Assembly (NCBI GenBank): GCA_019187195.1
Contig: JABAQT010000011.1
Location: forward strand, 18,660-82,659
Reading direction: 5' to 3'
Length of the DNA stretch: 64,000 nucleotides
DNA from: Bryobacteraceae bacterium
GTDB taxonomy: Bacteria > Acidobacteriota > Terriglobia > Bryobacterales > Bryobacteraceae
Under the pieces are notes generated by a model, which saw only the letters and a list, made by a program, of their open reading frames with translations, ran no database searches and was not told the DNA's origin. Numbering within the stretch: position 1 is the stretch's first letter; the number at the start of each line of letters is the position of its first letter. Positions 51,645 to 61,146 of the stretch are shown piece by piece. The translations under genes and the position numbers were made by a program.

Positions 51645-51881
51645 ATGGAGATCACGCAAGAACACTTGAAAGCGGATCTGATGCAATCGAACGAAGAGTT
51701 CCGCCAACTGGTCGCGCAACATGCGGAGTATAAAAAGCGCGTCCTGGAACTCGAGGAGAAATCCCATCCGACAACGGAGGAGATGATCGAAGAAGCCAGG
51801 TTGAAGAAGCTGAAACTTCAACTCAAGGACCAGATTACGGAGATGCTGAACCGCTACCACGCGGAGCATCAGGCCGTTTAG
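51645..51881 (+). CDS. DUF465/YdcH-family small coiled-coil protein
   Basis: 78 aa from ATG 51645. Mostly helical: LMQSNEEFRQLVAQHAEYKK, RVLELEEKSHPTTEEMIEE, then ARLKKLKLQLKDQITEML, matching the DUF465 pattern of two helices around a short turn. The function of the family is unknown; members are abundant small proteins. It stands alone with a 239-base upstream gap and its own strong terminator. AAGGAG lies a little far (12 bases) from the ATG. Confidence 0.85.
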   Translation: MEITQEHLKADLMQSNEEFRQLVAQHAEYKKRVLELEEKSHPTTEEMIEEARLKKLKLQLKDQITEMLNRYHAEHQAV

Positions 51882-51909
51882 GTTCGCATCAGAGACGCTG
51901 ATTCGCGAG

Positions 51910-51949
51910 AAAAGCCCGATCCGGCAGGCACGCCGGGCCGGGCTTTTTT
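51910..51949 (+). terminator. Intrinsic terminator after the DUF465 gene
   Basis: AAAGCCCG and CCGGC pair with GCCGG and CGGGCTTT around a short loop, followed by six T (51943-51949 region). A GC-rich stem with U tract, 29 bases after the stop; the clearest terminator in the window. The minus-strand kinase gene ends 31 bases further on. Confidence 0.9.
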
Positions 51950-51979
51950 CTTTCCGCTGCCGAAACGGATCTCCCGCCC

Positions 51980-53275
51980 CTACTGGTGCCGCCGGAAAAT
52001 GTTCACCTTTCTTCCAAGCTGATTCCAAAAACCGGGCGGGCGCTTCGGCACGGCGGGTGGCGCGAGAATCGCCGCCGGCGGCGCGAGCGTGGAAGGAGTG
52101 AGGCCGGGCGCGGGTGGAAGATCAATCGAGGCGGGCGGACGGCGGCGGGGCGCGAACCTCGCCGCCACGGGTTTGGCCATCCGGGGTTTCGATGCCTTCA
52201 GTGGGGAATGCGTGGCTTCCGCTTCATCCGGAATGGACTGGGGAACCATGTAAGGTGTTTCACCGGTCTTGCTCTTCTCGAAGGCCTCGGGTGGCGGAGC
52301 GGGCGGGGGCGGAGGACGCAGAGGAATCGTCATGGCCTCTTCATTGCCAACCCGCAATCCCGGACTACCCAGGGCCAGAGCTACAAATAACGCCGCAACC
52401 AGGGAAAAAGCCGCGGCTGTCCATGCGTTCGCCGAAGTCCACCACCCGCGCCGGGGTGGAGCCGAATCCGGAACCAGCGCCACCAGAAAATCCGCCGCGG
52501 AGGAAAACCGCCGCGCCGGGTCTTTCTCGAGGCCACGCAACAGAACGGCATCGAGATGCGGCGGAAGGTCCGCCCTGCGGCTGGATGGCGGCACCGGACG
52601 TGTTTCCGCATGCGCCAGCATCAGGTCGAACGGAGAATCCCCTTCAAAGGGCCGTTCCGTGGTGAACAACTCATAGAGCACCGCGGCCGTCGAGTAAATA
52701 TCGGCGCGAAAATCCACATCCGCCGACGACTTGATCTGCTCCGGAGCCGTGTAGTGGATGGAGCCCATCATGATCCCCGACTGCGTGATGCGGCGGTCAC
52801 CGGGTTTCTTGGCGAGCCCGAAATCGGTCAACTTGATCCGCCCTTTCGGCGTCACCAGGATATTCGCCGGCGAGATGTCGCGATGCACCACTCCGTTCTG
52901 ATGGGCATGAATCAGCGCGCGCAGAATCTGGCCCGCATAGGAGAGCGCCGTGAAGTAATCCACGCGGCCCCGGTCCATGGTCTGCCGCAGCGATTCGCCT
53001 TCAATGAACTCCATCACCAGCAGCAGATCGTCCTGGCTCCAGAACGCCGTATGAACCGCCGCGATGCCAGGATGGTTCAACTTTGCCTGAAGCATCGCCT
53101 CGCGGACAATCCTCTGCGCGCGTTCCTCGTCCACAATCGTCCCGTAGAAGACCTTGATCGCCTCGATGCGGCGCGTAATGCGATGTTCCACCCGGAAGAC
53201 ATCTCCGCTTGCGCCCGAACCGAGATGGCCGAGGATGCGGTATTCGCCGATTTGCTGGCCGGCCTGATATCTCAC
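51980..53275 (-). CDS. Ser/Thr protein kinase, membrane-anchored (active motifs intact)
   Basis: 431 aa. Hanks-type kinase domain (about 10-265) with LGSGASGDVF (glycine loop 18-24), ATP-binding Lys 41, HRDISPANIL at 131-140, DFGLAKK at 151 and APEQIKS. A membrane helix follows at about 281-302, then a Pro-rich extracytoplasmic tail of ~125 residues (PLRPPPPPAPPPEAF) ending in basic residues, with no PASTA repeats. Likely phosphorylates regulatory or envelope proteins. GTG start one base after the pseudokinase stop, so the two are co-translated. Confidence 0.93.
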   Translation of the reverse strand: MRYQAGQQIGEYRILGHLGSGASGDVFRVEHRITRRIEAIKVFYGTIVDEERAQRIVREAMLQAKLNHPGIAAVHTAFWSQDDLLLVMEFIEGESLRQTMDRGRVDYFTALSYAGQILRALIHAHQNGVVHRDISPANILVTPKGRIKLTDFGLAKKPGDRRITQSGIMMGSIHYTAPEQIKSSADVDFRADIYSTAAVLYELFTTERPFEGDSPFDLMLAHAETRPVPPSSRRADLPPHLDAVLLRGLEKDPARRFSSAADFLVALVPDSAPPRRGWWTSANAWTAAAFSLVAALFVALALGSPGLRVGNEEAMTIPLRPPPPPAPPPEAFEKSKTGETPYMVPQSIPDEAEATHSPLKASKPRMAKPVAARFAPRRRPPASIDLPPAPGLTPSTLAPPAAILAPPAVPKRPPGFWNQLGRKVNIFRRHQ

Positions 53276-53276
53276 G

Positions 53277-54287
53277 TTACTTCAGGAACAGTGTGAAGGC
53301 GAAAAGAATGATTATCACGACAAAGGCGATGGTGAGCCAGAAGAAAGCCTGATCGTTTGCGGGCGCTGCGTGGGCGATGGTATGGCCCGCGGGTAGTGTC
53401 TGCTTGGCGGGCGGGGCGGGCACGGGAGGAGGCGGAGCCTGCCGGTGCGTGTCGACTACGCCGTCTGGCCGTTCGAGCGCCTCGGTCAAGGCCTCCGAAA
53501 AGGCCGCCGCCGAGCGGTAGCGATCCTCGGGTTTCTTCGCCATCGCGCGTCCCACCACCGCGCTCCAGAATCCCGGAAGGTTGCGGTTGACCGTGGCCAC
53601 GAGCGTCGCCTCGCGTTGTACATGCGCCAGCATCACATCGAATTGGCTCGCCGCCTGGAACGGCTTATGCCCGCAAAGCATTTCATAGAGAACGCATCCG
53701 GCCGAATAGATGTCCGACCGGGGATCGAGGGAGGCGGTTCCCTTCACCTGTTCCGGCGAAATGTAGTGGACCGGGCCGATAGCGGTGCCGACCTGGGTCA
53801 GGTTCATCTCTCCCTTGGCTTTTGCCATCGCAAAGCCCCCTAACTTCACTTCCCCGCCCGGCAGCAGGTAGATGTTTTCCGGACAGACCTCGCGGTGCAC
53901 CACACCCTGGGAGTGCGCGTGCTGGAGCGCCGCCAGCACCTGAGTCATCACCGCAACGGCCTGGTGCAACGGGAGGGGGCCTGATTCAAGAAGATCGGCC
54001 AGCGTGGAGCCCTCTATCAGCTCCGTTGTCATGACCAGCATCCCGTCGATTTGGGCGGCATGATGAAAGATGACGATATTCGGGTGCAGCAGCCGGGCGT
54101 GCACCTTGATCTCGCGGAAAAAACGCTCCAGTGACTCCGCATCCTGTTGCAACGATTCGGGTAACACTTTGAGCGATTCGAGACGCTGGGCCACCGTATT
54201 GCGCACCCGGTAGACGACCTCCTTCCTCGACATGGATTCGATGTCGAGAATCTCGTAGTCGCCCAGGCGGGTTCCGGTTTCGAGCAT
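53277..54287 (-). CDS. Membrane-anchored pseudokinase (Hanks-type fold, catalytic residues lost)
   Basis: 336 aa from ATG 54287. The kinase fold is clear (YISPEQVKGTASLDPRSDIY, CVLYEMLCGHKPF) but key residues are altered: the glycine loop is replaced by IESMSRKEVVY with no GxGxxG; HRD becomes HRE at 131-133; DFG becomes GFA at 151-153. The ATP-site Lys 40 and Asn 138 remain. A Pro-rich linker leads to a C-terminal membrane anchor (about 313-335) with almost nothing outside. Probably an allosteric partner or scaffold for the adjacent kinase (inference). Confidence 0.9.
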   Translation of the reverse strand: MLETGTRLGDYEILDIESMSRKEVVYRVRNTVAQRLESLKVLPESLQQDAESLERFFREIKVHARLLHPNIVIFHHAAQIDGMLVMTTELIEGSTLADLLESGPLPLHQAVAVMTQVLAALQHAHSQGVVHREVCPENIYLLPGGEVKLGGFAMAKAKGEMNLTQVGTAIGPVHYISPEQVKGTASLDPRSDIYSAGCVLYEMLCGHKPFQAASQFDVMLAHVQREATLVATVNRNLPGFWSAVVGRAMAKKPEDRYRSAAAFSEALTEALERPDGVVDTHRQAPPPPVPAPPAKQTLPAGHTIAHAAPANDQAFFWLTIAFVVIIILFAFTLFLK

Positions 54288-54451
54288 AAGCGAAAATCTC
54301 CTGCCAATCCTAGGTGGATTGAGTCGGGGTAGTCACATATCGGCAGTTTGAGGGGAGAGGTTTAGGGTTATTCTCCGTATCCGCCTCCCCTCCGGTAGCG
54401 TACGATAACAGTATTCTTCGGCAAATGACTCGCGGAGAGTGACAGTGGGAG

Positions 54452-54479
54452 TTCACACCGCATCGCGCTGGTGTACAAT
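54452..54479 (+). promoter_or_regulatory. Sigma-70-type promoter for the second TonB-receptor-like gene
   Basis: TTCACA at 54452-54457 (five of six to TTGACA), a 16-base spacer and TACAAT at 54474-54479 (five of six to TATAAT), 66 bases before the ATG. The 258-base region between the pseudokinase and this receptor holds no gene. Confidence 0.6.
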
Positions 54480-54499
54480 AAACCGATAAACAATAAACA
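54475..54499 (+). repeat. Direct repeat ACAATAAAC overlapping the promoter
   Basis: ACAATAAAC occurs at 54475-54483 and 54491-54499, a perfect 9-bp direct repeat with starts 16 bases apart. The first copy overlaps the -10 box. It could be an operator for a dimeric regulator. Confidence 0.45.
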
Positions 54500-54545
54500 A
54501 CACAACTTGTTCTGCTTCAACTAGTTCCACAAGGAGCCCTATTGC

Positions 54546-57500
54546 ATGAGGTCTGGTCTCGTTACTCGAATCCTTGGGATTCTTCTTTCCCTTTCCACGC
54601 CGTCGTTCGCCCAAAACGTCACGGGCGCTATCGTCGGCAACATCAAAGACATTTCGGGTGCCACTGTACCCGCGGCATCCGTTACGGCGGTCAACCAAAA
54701 CACGAATATTGAATACAAGGCCGTGGTGAGCGACTCGGGAGAGTACACCGTCTCCAACCTCCCCTCGGGCAGCTATACGGTTAGAACCCAGTTGGAAGGT
54801 TTCAAGCCCAGCATCGTCAAAGACGTGGTTCTGCTGCCAAACCGCTCGACCCGCGTCGACGTGGTGTTGGAGCCCGGCGCGGTCACCCAGGCGGTCGAAG
54901 TCACCGCCGCCGCCCCCGTACTCAACACCGAAAACGCCACCATCGGCAACATCATGCAATCAGGGGCCATCACCTCCGTTCCGCTGAACGGCCGCTTCCT
55001 CGACCGCTTGATCCGCATCTCCGCCGGCGTGACAACCGATAGCGCCAGCAACCCGCGCGTGGCGGGCAGCCTCTATTGGGGCGGCATCCAGTTCAACGTC
55101 GATGGCGTCGGTTACAACGATTCGGGCAACGGCGGCGGAGCGTATTCCTACCGTCACGGACTGTCGACCCAGCCCTCGGTGGACTCGATCAGCGAGTTCA
55201 AGATGGACTCGAACAACATGAAAGCCGAGTACGAGAGCGCCGTGTCGGTGACCGTGGTAACCAAGTCCGGCACAAACGAGATTCACGGAGCGGCGTGGGA
55301 GTTCAACCGCAACCGCGCCTATGCCGCCAAGAACGCCTACCTCACCGGACAGCCCAAGCCGCCGTTCAACCGCAACGAATTCGGCGGCAACATCGGCGGG
55401 CCTATTAAGAAGAATAAATGGTTCATTTTCGGAAGCTACGAAGACCTTCAGGAACGCAGTTCGCTGACGACCAGCGGAATTTCACTGCCCACCGAGGCCA
55501 TGCGAAACGGAAATTTCACGGGACTGGCCACACTGCTCGATCCGCTTGCCGGAACGCCGTTCCCGAACAACGTGATTCCCACCAGCCGCATCGATTCCCG
55601 CGCTTCGGCGCTGCAATCGCGCTACCCGCTCCCCAACCTCCCAGGGTCCTCGAACGGGACGTTGCTGAACTATGCCACCTCGGTGCCGAACAAGTACAAC
55701 GTCTACCGCTTCGGCGTGCGCAGCGACTACAAGATCACGGACAAGGATACGTTCTTCGTCAACCTGAATTATTCGAAGGGCGATCCGTACTTCGTGGCCC
55801 AAAACTATCCCACCGGTTACGGGTCGTGGGAAAACGGCGGCTACACCACGAAGAGTCTCAACGCCACCTACCAGCGCATGTTTTCTCCGACGGTAATCAA
55901 CGAACTGCGCTTCGGCATCCTGTCACACGCCTCCGTGCGCCAGGGGATGAACAGGTCGTTTGATCCGCGCACGCTGTTTCCCACGCTGTATCCGGTGGAT
56001 TACGGCGGCCTGCCGAACGTCAACATCACCAGCTACACCTCCATCGGCGATTACGGCGGTGCGAATGGCAGCCCGCAGACAACCCCGCAACTCATCGACA
56101 ACCTCACAATGATTCGCGGCAAACACACCATCAAGACAGGCTTCGATTTCGCCGATTACCGCGTCGCCTCGAATCCGGCCGTGGGCGGCATGGGCTCCGG
56201 GCTGGTGAATAACGCCGGACTGGGACGTTTCGATTTCACCGGCCGCTACACCTCGGCCGCCACCTCTGCGCTTCCCGCCAACGCCTATGCGGATTTCCTT
56301 CTGGGGTATGCCAACACGACCTACCGTTCTTCCGGCAGCCCCGCGCTGGTCTTCTCCTCGGCGCGCTACAGCGCCTTCGTTCAGGACGATATTCAGGTGA
56401 GCTCGCGCCTGAGTTTGAGCGTCGGCCTGCGTTATATGCTTCAGATTCCCTGGTCGGAACGGAGCGGAATCATGAGCCTGTTCGACAACGCGACCAGCAA
56501 GCTCTACATCCCCGGCGGCCAGTTTCCACCCTTCACGCAACAGGCTCTGGTCAACGCCTACCCCATCGTTCTTGGTAAGGACATCGGGCAGACAGGAAGC
56601 TTCGTGACGGACAGAAACAACCTCGGAATCCGTTTCGGCCTCGCCTACCGCCCGTTCCGGGACAACAAGACCGTGTTTCGCGCTGGTTTTGGACAGTACT
56701 TCAACTTCCTTCCGGTCTTCATCGGCTTCCGGCAACTGGGATTCAGCAATCCCCCGTTCCTTCTGGCGGAAACCTTCGCCGCCGCCGCCGGCGCCACTCC
56801 GAGCCTGACGCTGGCGAATCCTTTCCCGGGCGGCGGAAAATTGTCGCCCAATCCCAGCATCAACATCGTGCAGCGCAACATCCGCAACGCCGAATCCTAC
56901 CAGTGGAATTTCACCCTTGAAAGAGAAGTGCGCCGCAACCTTGGCCTCCGCGCCTCCTACATCGGCAACCACAGCACCCATATACCGTGGTACAACTACT
57001 CTCTCAACGTCTCGAGGGAACAGATTCCGGATGTTCTCCAGCCCTACCGCCCCTACCAGCCCTGGGCTGACATTCTGGCCCTCGCCGGCGGTGGAAATTC
57101 CATCATGCACCAGTTGCAGTTGGAAGCCGTACAGCGCTATCACAACGGGTTGACGTTCCAGGTCGAGTACGCCTGGACGCGCTCGCTCGACGATGTTCCC
57201 GTGGTCGGCGGGCCGGTCAACGATCCCTACAACGCGCGCGCCGAACGCGGCAACTCGGACCAGATGCGCCGCCACGTGCTGTCGGCCGCCTACAGTTACG
57301 AATTGCCGTTCGGGACCGGCAAACCCCTGCTCAACAACGTGGGCCGCTTCGGGGACCTGCTGGTCGGAGGCTGGGCGCTGGGCGGCATCACCTATCTGCG
57401 CACCGGCGGACCCTTTTCACTCACCTATACGGCGACGGCGACCGGCTGGCGCGGAGGACGTCCGGACGCGGTTTGCGACGGCACGCTGCACGGCGAGGAC

Positions 57501-57803
57501 CGCGGCACGCAGGGGTGGTTCAACACCGCCTGCTACAAGACGCCCGCCCCGTTCACCTATGGCAACATGGCTCGCAACGCGCTGTTCGGGCCTGGTGATA
57601 TCGTCTTCGATGTCAACCTCCTGAAGAACATAAAGGTGACCGAACGGGTAAGCGCTCAGCTTCGCGGCGAGTTCTTCAATTTCCCGAACCACGTAAACCT
57701 GAGCGGACCGGCGACCAATATCTCGAACACTACTACAATCGGAAGGATCACCAGCGCGGGCGACCCGCGTCAGGTACAGTTCGGTCTCAAGCTGCTATTC
57801 TGA
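54546..57803 (+). CDS. TonB-dependent receptor-like outer-membrane protein with carboxypeptidase-regulatory-like domain
   Basis: 1085 aa. A signal peptide (MRSGLVTRILGILLSLSTPSFAQ) is followed by a CarboxypepD-reg-like domain (NVTGAIVGNIKDISGATVPA ... VSNLPSGSYTVRTQLEGF), a plug-like domain with SVPLNGRFLDRLI and FKMDSNNMKAEYESA, and a long barrel ending VQFGLKLLF. Same architecture as the gene at 20448 but clearly diverged. AAGGAG lies upstream of the ATG. The next gene starts three bases after its stop, suggesting that ligand uptake and the GHL6-type glycosidase belong together. Confidence 0.9.
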   Translation: MRSGLVTRILGILLSLSTPSFAQNVTGAIVGNIKDISGATVPAASVTAVNQNTNIEYKAVVSDSGEYTVSNLPSGSYTVRTQLEGFKPSIVKDVVLLPNRSTRVDVVLEPGAVTQAVEVTAAAPVLNTENATIGNIMQSGAITSVPLNGRFLDRLIRISAGVTTDSASNPRVAGSLYWGGIQFNVDGVGYNDSGNGGGAYSYRHGLSTQPSVDSISEFKMDSNNMKAEYESAVSVTVVTKSGTNEIHGAAWEFNRNRAYAAKNAYLTGQPKPPFNRNEFGGNIGGPIKKNKWFIFGSYEDLQERSSLTTSGISLPTEAMRNGNFTGLATLLDPLAGTPFPNNVIPTSRIDSRASALQSRYPLPNLPGSSNGTLLNYATSVPNKYNVYRFGVRSDYKITDKDTFFVNLNYSKGDPYFVAQNYPTGYGSWENGGYTTKSLNATYQRMFSPTVINELRFGILSHASVRQGMNRSFDPRTLFPTLYPVDYGGLPNVNITSYTSIGDYGGANGSPQTTPQLIDNLTMIRGKHTIKTGFDFADYRVASNPAVGGMGSGLVNNAGLGRFDFTGRYTSAATSALPANAYADFLLGYANTTYRSSGSPALVFSSARYSAFVQDDIQVSSRLSLSVGLRYMLQIPWSERSGIMSLFDNATSKLYIPGGQFPPFTQQALVNAYPIVLGKDIGQTGSFVTDRNNLGIRFGLAYRPFRDNKTVFRAGFGQYFNFLPVFIGFRQLGFSNPPFLLAETFAAAAGATPSLTLANPFPGGGKLSPNPSINIVQRNIRNAESYQWNFTLEREVRRNLGLRASYIGNHSTHIPWYNYSLNVSREQIPDVLQPYRPYQPWADILALAGGGNSIMHQLQLEAVQRYHNGLTFQVEYAWTRSLDDVPVVGGPVNDPYNARAERGNSDQMRRHVLSAAYSYELPFGTGKPLLNNVGRFGDLLVGGWALGGITYLRTGGPFSLTYTATATGWRGGRPDAVCDGTLHGEDRGTQGWFNTACYKTPAPFTYGNMARNALFGPGDIVFDVNLLKNIKVTERVSAQLRGEFFNFPNHVNLSGPATNISNTTTIGRITSAGDPRQVQFGLKLLF

Positions 57804-57806
57804 GCT

Positions 57807-59924
57807 GTGAAACTCTATTCGCTTCTGCTCGGCGCCGTCCTGGCGCCGGGCACTCTCCACGCGCAATTAAACTGGTGGGAAAGCGAGCCTCTGCGCATCA
57901 TCGACCTTACCACCAGCATGACCCGGCCCGACCAGTATGATCCGGCGAAACTGGCGGCGCGAAAAGCCGAACTCGGCTACAACGCCGAGCATCTCGAAAT
58001 CATGCGCATGCCGGGCGGTCTCGATGACCGCGGCTTCTTCTTCCGCTCGAAGGTTGCCGCGATCGAAAATCCGGACTACCTCCGGCGTTACGCGCCGGAA
58101 GCCCACAAGCACGGACTGCGGACCTTCATCTACTTCAACGTCCACTGGTACACGGTGAAGTTCGCCGAGCAGCATCCGGACTGGCGAATGATGCGGGAGA
58201 ATGGCCAGCCGCTCGACAAGGTGTACGATACGGGAGCCGATTTTTGCGTCAACACCCCATGGCGCGAGTGGGTGTTCCAGGTGCTGCGCGACCTGGCGGC
58301 TTATCCAATCGATGGCATCTTCTACGACGGCCCGGTGTTTCGCGCCGACACCTGTTACTGCCGCTACTGCCGCGAAAAGTATCGCCGCCGGTATGGGCGC
58401 GAAATGCCAAGCAAGGCGAAGCGCACGGGAAAGGATTTCGCGCGGTTGATGGAGTTCCAGGGCGACAGCCTGAAGGACTTCCTCCACGATTCCCGAGTGA
58501 TTCTGAAAGGCATCCGGCCCGACTTGGCGCTCTACATGAACGGAGGGGTGCGGGGGGCGAACTGGGCTACCGGACGGTTCAACCGGAAACTGATCGCCGA
58601 GCAGGATCTGCTTGGAAGCGAGGGAGGGTTCATCAGCGGCGATCTGACGAGAGTCCCGTTATGGAAGCCCGGTCTGACGGCGCGCCTGCTCGAGACGCAG
58701 GCGGGCGGTAAGCCTACCATCATCTTTTCCGCCGCGAGCCACAAGCCCTGGACGTTCTCCCTGCTGCCCGATCCGGAACTGCGCCTGCTCTATGCCGACA
58801 CCATCGCCAACGCGGCGGGCGTATGGATGGGCATCACGCCCTTCGAGTTCGAGGAGCCGGAAATGGCGGCGCTCACCGAGATGAACCGGTTTCTCGAGAA
58901 GAATAAAGCCTACTTCACCAAGACGAAGTCCGCGGCGAGAGTCGGCGTCGTGTGGTCCGACGTGACGGCGAATTTCTATGCGGGAGCGGCCGCGCAGTTG
59001 ATCGACATCGACCGCACCGCGCAGCGTTCGAACATCGGGAATCTCGACGGAGAGTTCGCCGGAATCACCGAGTCGCTGCTCCGGGCGCATGTTCCCTTCG
59101 ATGTCATCGACGATGTCACACTCGAGAACGAGCCCCTGGACCGCTACCAGGCCATCTTTCTGCCCAACGTCGCCTGCATGAGCGAACGCGTCGCGGCCAA
59201 CCTCCGGAAATATGTCGAAGCTGGCGGAAATCTGTTCGCGGATTTTGAAACTTCGCTCTACGATGAGACGGGAGTGCGGCGCGGCGATTTCGCGCTCTCT
59301 TCCCTGTTCGGAGTGTCGGCGGCAAAAGGAATCGCGGGGCCGCGGCAATGGGACTACCTGCAACCCGTGACTGCTCCGCGGCTCGCCGCCGGCATCACGC
59401 GTAAGTTGATCCCCTCGACTGTGTATTATGTGCGCACCCGCGCCGGCGCGGGGGAAGCCGCGTGGAAGTACACCGAGCCTTTGGCGGGGCGTTACGATGG
59501 CGTTCCGGCGCTATCGAATGATCCGGGGCTTGTCATCCGGCGCCAGGGCAAAGGCACAGTCGTCTACATGCCGGGCGACCTCGGGAATACCATCAACACC
59601 TTCCATACCCCGGAACTGATGCAACTGGTAGCCAATGCCGGAACACAGTTGGGTGCGTCGGTGGCGCGCCTCGAAAACGCTCCCGGATCCGTCGAGGTGG
59701 TGGCGCGGCGGAAGGACAACCGCCTGCTGGTGCACCTGGTGAACTTTACCGGCGAGATGACAAGGCCCATCCGCGAGATTGTGCCGCTGCCGGACGTGCG
59801 TGTCACCGTCGAGGGCAGGTATTCCAGGGCGCGCTCCCTCTGGACGGGCCATGCTTTGCCTCTCCACAACGGCGGCGTCACTCTTCCCTCGTTGCGGGAA
59901 TACGACGTGATCGTGTTCGAGTAG
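57807..59924 (+). CDS. Secreted GHL6-type glycoside hydrolase-like protein
   Basis: 705 aa from GTG 57807, three bases after the receptor stop. Signal peptide (MKLYSLLLGAVLAPGTLHAQ). The N-terminal TIM barrel (about 28-330) matches hypothetical glycosyl hydrolase 6: ELGYNAEHLEIMRMPGGLDD, LRTFIYFNVHWY, IDGIFYDGPVFRADTCYC with a Cys pair CYCRYC. A beta-galactosidase-trimerisation-like domain (about 385-500, AIFLPNVACMSERVAANLRK) and a C-terminal beta domain follow. Family members are found with alpha-L-fucosidase and galactosidase relatives; activity unproven. Confidence 0.8.
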   Translation: MKLYSLLLGAVLAPGTLHAQLNWWESEPLRIIDLTTSMTRPDQYDPAKLAARKAELGYNAEHLEIMRMPGGLDDRGFFFRSKVAAIENPDYLRRYAPEAHKHGLRTFIYFNVHWYTVKFAEQHPDWRMMRENGQPLDKVYDTGADFCVNTPWREWVFQVLRDLAAYPIDGIFYDGPVFRADTCYCRYCREKYRRRYGREMPSKAKRTGKDFARLMEFQGDSLKDFLHDSRVILKGIRPDLALYMNGGVRGANWATGRFNRKLIAEQDLLGSEGGFISGDLTRVPLWKPGLTARLLETQAGGKPTIIFSAASHKPWTFSLLPDPELRLLYADTIANAAGVWMGITPFEFEEPEMAALTEMNRFLEKNKAYFTKTKSAARVGVVWSDVTANFYAGAAAQLIDIDRTAQRSNIGNLDGEFAGITESLLRAHVPFDVIDDVTLENEPLDRYQAIFLPNVACMSERVAANLRKYVEAGGNLFADFETSLYDETGVRRGDFALSSLFGVSAAKGIAGPRQWDYLQPVTAPRLAAGITRKLIPSTVYYVRTRAGAGEAAWKYTEPLAGRYDGVPALSNDPGLVIRRQGKGTVVYMPGDLGNTINTFHTPELMQLVANAGTQLGASVARLENAPGSVEVVARRKDNRLLVHLVNFTGEMTRPIREIVPLPDVRVTVEGRYSRARSLWTGHALPLHNGGVTLPSLREYDVIVFE

Positions 59925-59936
59925 GCCGCGCGAGCT

Positions 59937-61025
59937 TCACACGCGGAGAAACCACCCGCGGCGGTGGAGCGCGTACGCGACACCGAACATCAGGAGCGTG
60001 TAAGCGGCGGCATAGAGCAGCGAGGCGTTCCACGGAGAAGCGAGCGGCGCGAACACCTTCCGGTAAATCGGCATGCGCCAATTGAGCGCGCGGATCGCCG
60101 AATCGAGCATTTCGGAAACCATGTAGACAGTGATGGCGTTCATTCCCAGAATCACGAGTGGCCGGAAAGCCGGCTTGTACCCCAACCCGTCGGCAATCCA
60201 AAGAAATCCCGCGAACAGCACAAAATCGAGGCCGGCCATGAACAGGGCGAAAGACGAAGTCCAGAGCTTCTTGTTGATCGGAAGCCACTGCTCACAGACG
60301 AGGCCCGCCGCCAGCAGAACCAATCCCGCCGCCGCCAACCCGATTGCGCGTGAGGAGAGAGAACGCTTCAGAGCGAGGATTCGTCCGGCGAGAACCCCGA
60401 ACAGCACCGTCGCGATTGCGGGCAGCGTGCTGACGATGCCCTCCGGGTCCCACGTCTTCGTCGGCGCGTAGTTGTGCGCGCCGAGCACGATGCGATCGGC
60501 ATAGTGGGCGAAGTTGCGTTCCACGTCCAGATGCCCGGCCCCATACCCCGGCACGGGCGCGAACTTCATAATGAGCCAGTAGGCGGACAGCAGCCCCATA
60601 ATCCACGCCGCCTGGCCGCGAATGCCGGTTGTCAGAAAGATGGCGGTGGCGGCCAGGTAGCAGATGGCGATCCGTTGCAGCACGCCCATTACGCGCATCG
60701 CTGAGAAATCAAAATACGGAAACAGATAGACGAGAAGTCCCAGACAGTAAAGAACCGCCGCGCGCCGCAAAGCCCGGCCGAATAACTCGGAGCGTCCCAT
60801 GCCCGCCGCCATCCGCCGGCCGAGAGCCAGTGTCATCGCCACGCCCACGATCCAAAGAAAGGACGGGAAGACAACGTCGGTGGGGGTCCACCCGTTCCAC
60901 TCGGAATGTTCGAGCGGGGCGTACACAAAATGTCCGTTGCCAGGATCGTTTACAAGAACCATCAGCGCCATCGTGGCGCCCCGGAATGCGTCGAGAGAGG
61001 TTAGCCGTTCGGACTGTTGCCCCAT
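59937..61025 (-). CDS. HGSNAT/NagX-like membrane acyltransferase (DUF5009/DUF1624-type)
   Basis: 362 aa from ATG 61025 (GGAG just upstream; a TTG three codons earlier is possible). About ten membrane helices. Signature start RLTSLDAFRGATMALMVLVN, then NGHFVYAPLEHSEWNGWTPT and DVVFPSFLWIVGVAM with the conserved His. Homologues include human heparan-alpha-glucosaminide N-acetyltransferase and bacterial NagX, which acetylate amino sugars across the membrane. Convergent with the GHL6 gene; fits a region that handles acetylated amino sugars. Confidence 0.88.
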   Translation of the reverse strand: MGQQSERLTSLDAFRGATMALMVLVNDPGNGHFVYAPLEHSEWNGWTPTDVVFPSFLWIVGVAMTLALGRRMAAGMGRSELFGRALRRAAVLYCLGLLVYLFPYFDFSAMRVMGVLQRIAICYLAATAIFLTTGIRGQAAWIMGLLSAYWLIMKFAPVPGYGAGHLDVERNFAHYADRIVLGAHNYAPTKTWDPEGIVSTLPAIATVLFGVLAGRILALKRSLSSRAIGLAAAGLVLLAAGLVCEQWLPINKKLWTSSFALFMAGLDFVLFAGFLWIADGLGYKPAFRPLVILGMNAITVYMVSEMLDSAIRALNWRMPIYRKVFAPLASPWNASLLYAAAYTLLMFGVAYALHRRGWFLRV

Positions 61026-61146
61026 TCTCTCCAAATGTTATCGAAACGCCGGCATCTTTGACGAAGGCGGCCCGCTCACAAAAGCAGGCCGAAGATCCCC
61101 GCGCCGGCTACCGAATGGATCGCCGCCGCGGGCATTGCGGCCGCGC

